Shown here: one piece after another, positions 61,129 to 64,000 of the stretch
Layout of the letters: each line of letters opens with the position of its first letter
Numbering within the stretch: the first letter of the stretch is position 1
NCBI GenBank assembly: GCA_020639115.1
Contig: JACKHG010000018.1
Coordinates: forward strand, 1-64,000
Source: Phycisphaerales bacterium
GTDB taxonomy: Bacteria; Planctomycetota; Phycisphaerae; UBA1845
Reading direction: 5' to 3'
DNA length: 64,000 nt
Program-made: the position numbers and the translations under genes
The notes under the pieces: model-generated
Database searches by the model: none
Told to the model about the DNA's origin: nothing
The model's input: only the letters and a program-made list of their open reading frames with translations

Positions 61129-63145
61129 GGTTCAACTCCTCGGGTGGATTGATCCGGCGCCGCGGCAGCGTCACGGTGAACGCGGTGCCCGTCGCGCCCG
61201 CCGCCGGGTCCGCGTTCGAGTCGACGCGGATGTCGCCGCGGTGCATCTTGATGATGCCGTACGTGACCGACAGTCCGAGCCCCGTGCCGGCGCCGGCGGG
61301 CTTGGTTGAGAAAAACGGTTCGAAGATCTTCGTGCGGTACTCCGCGGGAATGCCGTGCCCCGTGTCGCGGACGCACACGTCCACCCGCGCATCTGTGCCC
61401 TGGGCGCTCAGCTCGAGCCGGCCCCCCGTGGGCATCGCCGCGTAGGCGTTCGTGATCAGGTTGGTGAGCACCTGCTGGATCTGGTCGCGATCGATCTCCG
61501 CCCACGTGTCGCCCGCGCTCGTCGCGGTCGCGTTCACCCCGGGCGGCGGCGGCAGCATGCGCAGCGTGTGCTCGAGCAGCTCGCGCAGGTCGGTCATCTG
61601 CGCCTCGACCTTGTTGCGGCGTGCGAAGTGCAGCAGCCCGGAGACGATCCGCTTGCACCGGTCGGCCTCGCGCGCGATCATGCTCAGGTCGGTGTGCAGC
61701 TCGCTCTCCGGCGGCGCTTCCTCGCGCAGCACGTGGGCGAGCATCAACACCGTACCCAGCGGATTGTTCACCTCGTGGGCGATGCCGGCGGCGAGCTGCC
61801 CCATGCTCGCCAGCTTCTCCGACTGCATCAGCGCCTCCTGCGTCGTGGCGAGCTGCTCGTTCGAGCGCGTCAGCTCCTGGCAGGTGACGCGGAGCTGCTC
61901 GATCGTGTACGGCAGGCACATCTCGCTCTCCGCCAGGCCCTTGCAGATCGCCACCGCGTGCTCGCGGCACGTCTCGTAGCCGCAAGCGCCGCAGTTGAGC
62001 TCGTCCTCCGGTTGGAATTTGCCCATCCGCCGCATCACCTGCTCGATCTCCGCGTCGCTGGGGGCCGCGACCCGCTGGTCGCAGCGCGCAAACGTCCGCA
62101 CCAGATCGCACCCGGCGAACCGGGCCAGGTCGCGCCGCCAGTCGTCCTGCCGCTGATCGGTCATCCGCGAACGCACGTAGCGGCTGATCCGCGCCCGCCG
62201 CCGAAACAGCGGGGCGTCGGTGGTCATGCCCGGCCCCATGATGCAGCCGTTGCAGCACAGCACCTCGAGCAGTTGCACGTCCATGTCGCCCGTGCCGAAC
62301 TCGCGGATCGCCTCGACAAAACCCCGCGACCCGTCCGCCGCCACCACCTTGCCGGCAGCGAGATCCTCGTCGATGCTGGCCGCCTGGAGCATCCCCCGGC
62401 TCACCGGAAAGAGCGCGCCCGACCCGGCACACGGCGGATCGAAATCGGACGGCGCGGCGTCGTACGGCTCGATCATGCGCTCGTCGAACAGCTCGTAGAG
62501 TTCCCGGAACGTGAGCACCGCGTCGATCTCGTCGCACACCGCGTCGTCCCGCGCCTCGTCCTTCTTCGCGATGCACGGCCCGACGAAGACGATGCGCACG
62601 CCGTCGCCGTAGAGCTGCCGCAGCACGCGGGCCATCGCGATCATCGGCGACACGATCGGCACCAGCGCCCCGACCAGTTCCGGCTGATAACGCTCGACGT
62701 ACGCCACCACCGCCGGACACGTCGTGGCGATGAAGCGCTTCTCCGGCTCGTCCTCGAGCAGCCGGCGGTACGCCCGCGCCACCAGGTCCGCACCGAACCC
62801 CACCTCGTGCACGTACGTGAAACCCACCCGCCGCAGCATCCCCACCATCAGGTCGGCGGGCAGATCGTGAAACTCCGCCGGAAAACTCGGCGCGAGAATC
62901 GCTGCCAGCTTTTCACCATCCGCGAGCAGCCCGCGCACCACCGGCAAATCCGAAAGCACCCGCTTGGCCCGCTGGCTGCACACCCGCACGCAGTTCCCGC
63001 ATCCGATGCACCGCTCCACGATCACCTCGGCCTGCCGATCCGCGATGCGGATCGCCTTCGCCGGGCACTCGCGCACGCACGTGTAGCACACGCGGCAGCG
63101 CTCCTGGATCGTCGAGACCAGCGGTGTACCGTTCGGCCGCATCAT
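61115..63145 (-). CDS. Ferredoxin-[FeFe]-hydrogenase-domain-histidine kinase fusion (HydS-like sensor)
   Basis: A 676-residue soluble sensor kinase. An N-terminal two-cluster ferredoxin has C17, C20, C23, C27 and C46, C49, C52, C56. An [FeFe]-hydrogenase-like domain (about 80-325) keeps H-cluster-type Cys at C143 (IATTCPAVVAYVE), C191 (FVGPCIAKKDE), C297 and C301 (LLEVLCCNGCIMGPG). The catalytic L1 motif TSCCP is changed to TTCP, so the proton-relay Cys is absent. A 4Fe-4S domain follows (C385, C388, C393, C410 in LNCGACGYETC...SEMC). A kinase core has H457 (AAGIAHEVNNPLG), NLITNAYAAMPTGG and GTGLGLSVTYGIIK. This fits a hydrogen or redox sensor of the HydS/group C-D kind. It begins 6 bp after hydA. 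Confidence 0.9.
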   Translation of the reverse strand: MMRPNGTPLVSTIQERCRVCYTCVRECPAKAIRIADRQAEVIVERCIGCGNCVRVCSQRAKRVLSDLPVVRGLLADGEKLAAILAPSFPAEFHDLPADLMVGMLRRVGFTYVHEVGFGADLVARAYRRLLEDEPEKRFIATTCPAVVAYVERYQPELVGALVPIVSPMIAMARVLRQLYGDGVRIVFVGPCIAKKDEARDDAVCDEIDAVLTFRELYELFDERMIEPYDAAPSDFDPPCAGSGALFPVSRGMLQAASIDEDLAAGKVVAADGSRGFVEAIREFGTGDMDVQLLEVLCCNGCIMGPGMTTDAPLFRRRARISRYVRSRMTDQRQDDWRRDLARFAGCDLVRTFARCDQRVAAPSDAEIEQVMRRMGKFQPEDELNCGACGYETCREHAVAICKGLAESEMCLPYTIEQLRVTCQELTRSNEQLATTQEALMQSEKLASMGQLAAGIAHEVNNPLGTVLMLAHVLREEAPPESELHTDLSMIAREADRCKRIVSGLLHFARRNKVEAQMTDLRELLEHTLRMLPPPPGVNATATSAGDTWAEIDRDQIQQVLTNLITNAYAAMPTGGRLELSAQGTDARVDVCVRDTGHGIPAEYRTKIFEPFFSTKPAGAGTGLGLSVTYGIIKMHRGDIRVDSNADPAAGATGTAFTVTLPRRRINPPEELNHARN

Positions 63146-63151
63146 GGTACC

Positions 63152-64000
63152 TCAGCGCACCACCTCGCGCTGTACGTAGTGCGTGTGCAGCAGCGCGTGG
63201 CTGCGTTCGCCCAGCGGGGCCCCCAGAAACTCCCGGTAGAGCCGCTGCAGCGCCTCGTTGTGGTGCGACATCCGCACCGGCTCGTCGCGATCGATCGTGT
63301 ACAGCGCCCGCATCCGCGCCCGCACCGCCGCGATGTCCGTCTTGAACGGCTGGCCGCCGCCCGCGATGCACCCGCCCGGACACGTCATCACCTCGATGAA
63401 ATGCAGGTCGTCCCGCCCGGCGCGCAGCTCCTCGAGCAGCTTGATCGCGTTGCCCAGGCCGCTCACCACGGCGACGCCCAGCTCCAGCCCGTTGATGGTC
63501 ACCCGCGCGTGCTTCACACCGCGCAACCCGCGCAGCGGCTTGAGCCGCAGCGCCGGCAACTCGGTGCCGGTCAGCAGGTGGTGCGCCGTACGCAGGGCCG
63601 CCTCCATCACGCCGCCGGTCACCCCGAACATCTTGCCCGCGGAGCTGCGCTCGCCGAGCACGTCGTCAGCCGGCTCCGGATCCAGCGCCCGCAGATCCAT
63701 CCCCAGGTTGCGGATCATCCGCACCAGCTCGCGCGTGGTCAGCACCGCATCGACGTCCGCCAGGCCGTCGCGGCCCATCTCCGGACGCTGCGCCTCGAAC
63801 TTCTTCGCCGCGCAGGGCATCACCGCCACGCTGAAGATCTTCTCCGGCGGCACGCCCGCCTTGTCCGCGAAGTACGTCTTGATCACCGCGCCCAGCATCT
63901 GCTGCGGACTCTTGCACGTGGAGAGGTTCTCCCGGAAATCCGGGTACTGCTGCTCGACAAACTTCACCCATCCCGGCGAACAGCTCGTCATCATCGGCAG
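63152..64000 (-). CDS. hydA: [FeFe]-hydrogenase catalytic subunit HydA, 5' end outside window
   Basis: C-terminal 283 codons of an iron-only hydrogenase; the frame is open to the window edge, so the N-terminus and any ferredoxin domains are missing. H-cluster motifs are L1 MTSCSPGWVKF, L2 VAVMPCAAKKFEAQRPEM and L3 FIEVMTCPGGCIAGGGQP. KMFGVTGGVMEAALRTAHHL and GLRGVKHARVTINGLELGVA are typical of the large subunit. The small-subunit-like tail is present and fused (LYTIDRDEPVRMSHHNEALQ, LHTHYVQREV). L1 has Ser where TSCCP has its second Cys. It is first of the visible operon. Confidence 0.92.
   Translation of the reverse strand: MPMMTSCSPGWVKFVEQQYPDFRENLSTCKSPQQMLGAVIKTYFADKAGVPPEKIFSVAVMPCAAKKFEAQRPEMGRDGLADVDAVLTTRELVRMIRNLGMDLRALDPEPADDVLGERSSAGKMFGVTGGVMEAALRTAHHLLTGTELPALRLKPLRGLRGVKHARVTINGLELGVAVVSGLGNAIKLLEELRAGRDDLHFIEVMTCPGGCIAGGGQPFKTDIAAVRARMRALYTIDRDEPVRMSHHNEALQRLYREFLGAPLGERSHALLHTHYVQREVVR

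Overview
This is a GC-rich chromosomal window (well above 60% G+C by eye) that most resembles the Planctomycetota, probably a Phycisphaerae-type lineage. The evidence is several group-typical features: dockerin-like C-termini of the GDGDFNLDGAIDLLDFAYF type, DCNTNGIPD repeat proteins, a DUF1571 protein, a membrane protein ending in a CxxC-GYNL...CPECG zinc ribbon, a sigma-70 factor without a clear region 3, and PEP-CTERM-like tails. This assignment is an inference from protein content; no rRNA is present. I saw no tRNA, CRISPR array, insertion sequence or phage gene.

Layout. 1-2 kb: a 5'-truncated sigma factor and an HDOD regulator. 2-4.8 kb (minus): a three-gene BtuFCD/FecBCD-type ABC importer. 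5-6.1 kb: an exported cyclophilin. 6.1-9.4 kb: short repeats, then SRP RNA-dnaX-ybaB-recR, the same order as in Bacillus. dnaX carries an A10 run that can give a tau form by slippage. 9.5-13.2 kb: rpoN, a lipoprotein and an NtrB-like kinase. 13.2-15.6 kb: a highly structured leader with a DUF1571 gene, then a sugar-epimerase/HSD-like gene. 15.6-19.4 kb: a giant MscS-family channel. 19.7-22.4 kb (minus): a Lys4-type homoaconitase and an HD-fold gene. 22.7-27.9 kb: a zinc-ribbon membrane protein and a large subtilase with Cys-rich repeats and a dockerin. 27.9-31.7 kb: a hybrid PAS kinase and a TPR protein.

31.7-36.0 kb (minus): an hsp20-lon-rlmN operon joined by 4-bp start/stop overlaps. lon is broken by about fifteen frameshifts confined to one 1.65-kb stretch and encodes a Lys/Arg-rich histone-like tail. 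36.1-40.1 kb (plus): panB, a bifunctional-nuclease-domain gene, an L-arabinokinase-like GHMP kinase and moaA. 40.2-48.5 kb (minus): a tandem duplication of a two-gene secreted cassette (formylglycine-enzyme-like/PEP-CTERM protein plus DUF3604 protein). One DUF3604 copy carries an in-frame TAG and the other is truncated at the duplication junction. 49-54.2 kb: TPR, coiled-coil, PilT/PilU-type ATPase, AsmA-like, ECF sigma and zinc-finger anti-sigma genes.

54.2-64 kb (minus): a YihY membrane protein, then an [FeFe]-hydrogenase locus. Read 5'->3' on the minus strand it runs hydA (cut by the window edge), a ferredoxin/H-cluster-domain/histidine-kinase fusion (HydS-like), a lone receiver, a receiver-kinase hybrid, hydE, hydG and hydF. 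The overlaps imply one transcript. It looks like a hydrogen- or redox-sensing phosphorelay encoded together with the H-cluster maturases and a catalytic hydrogenase, and is the most interesting system in the window.
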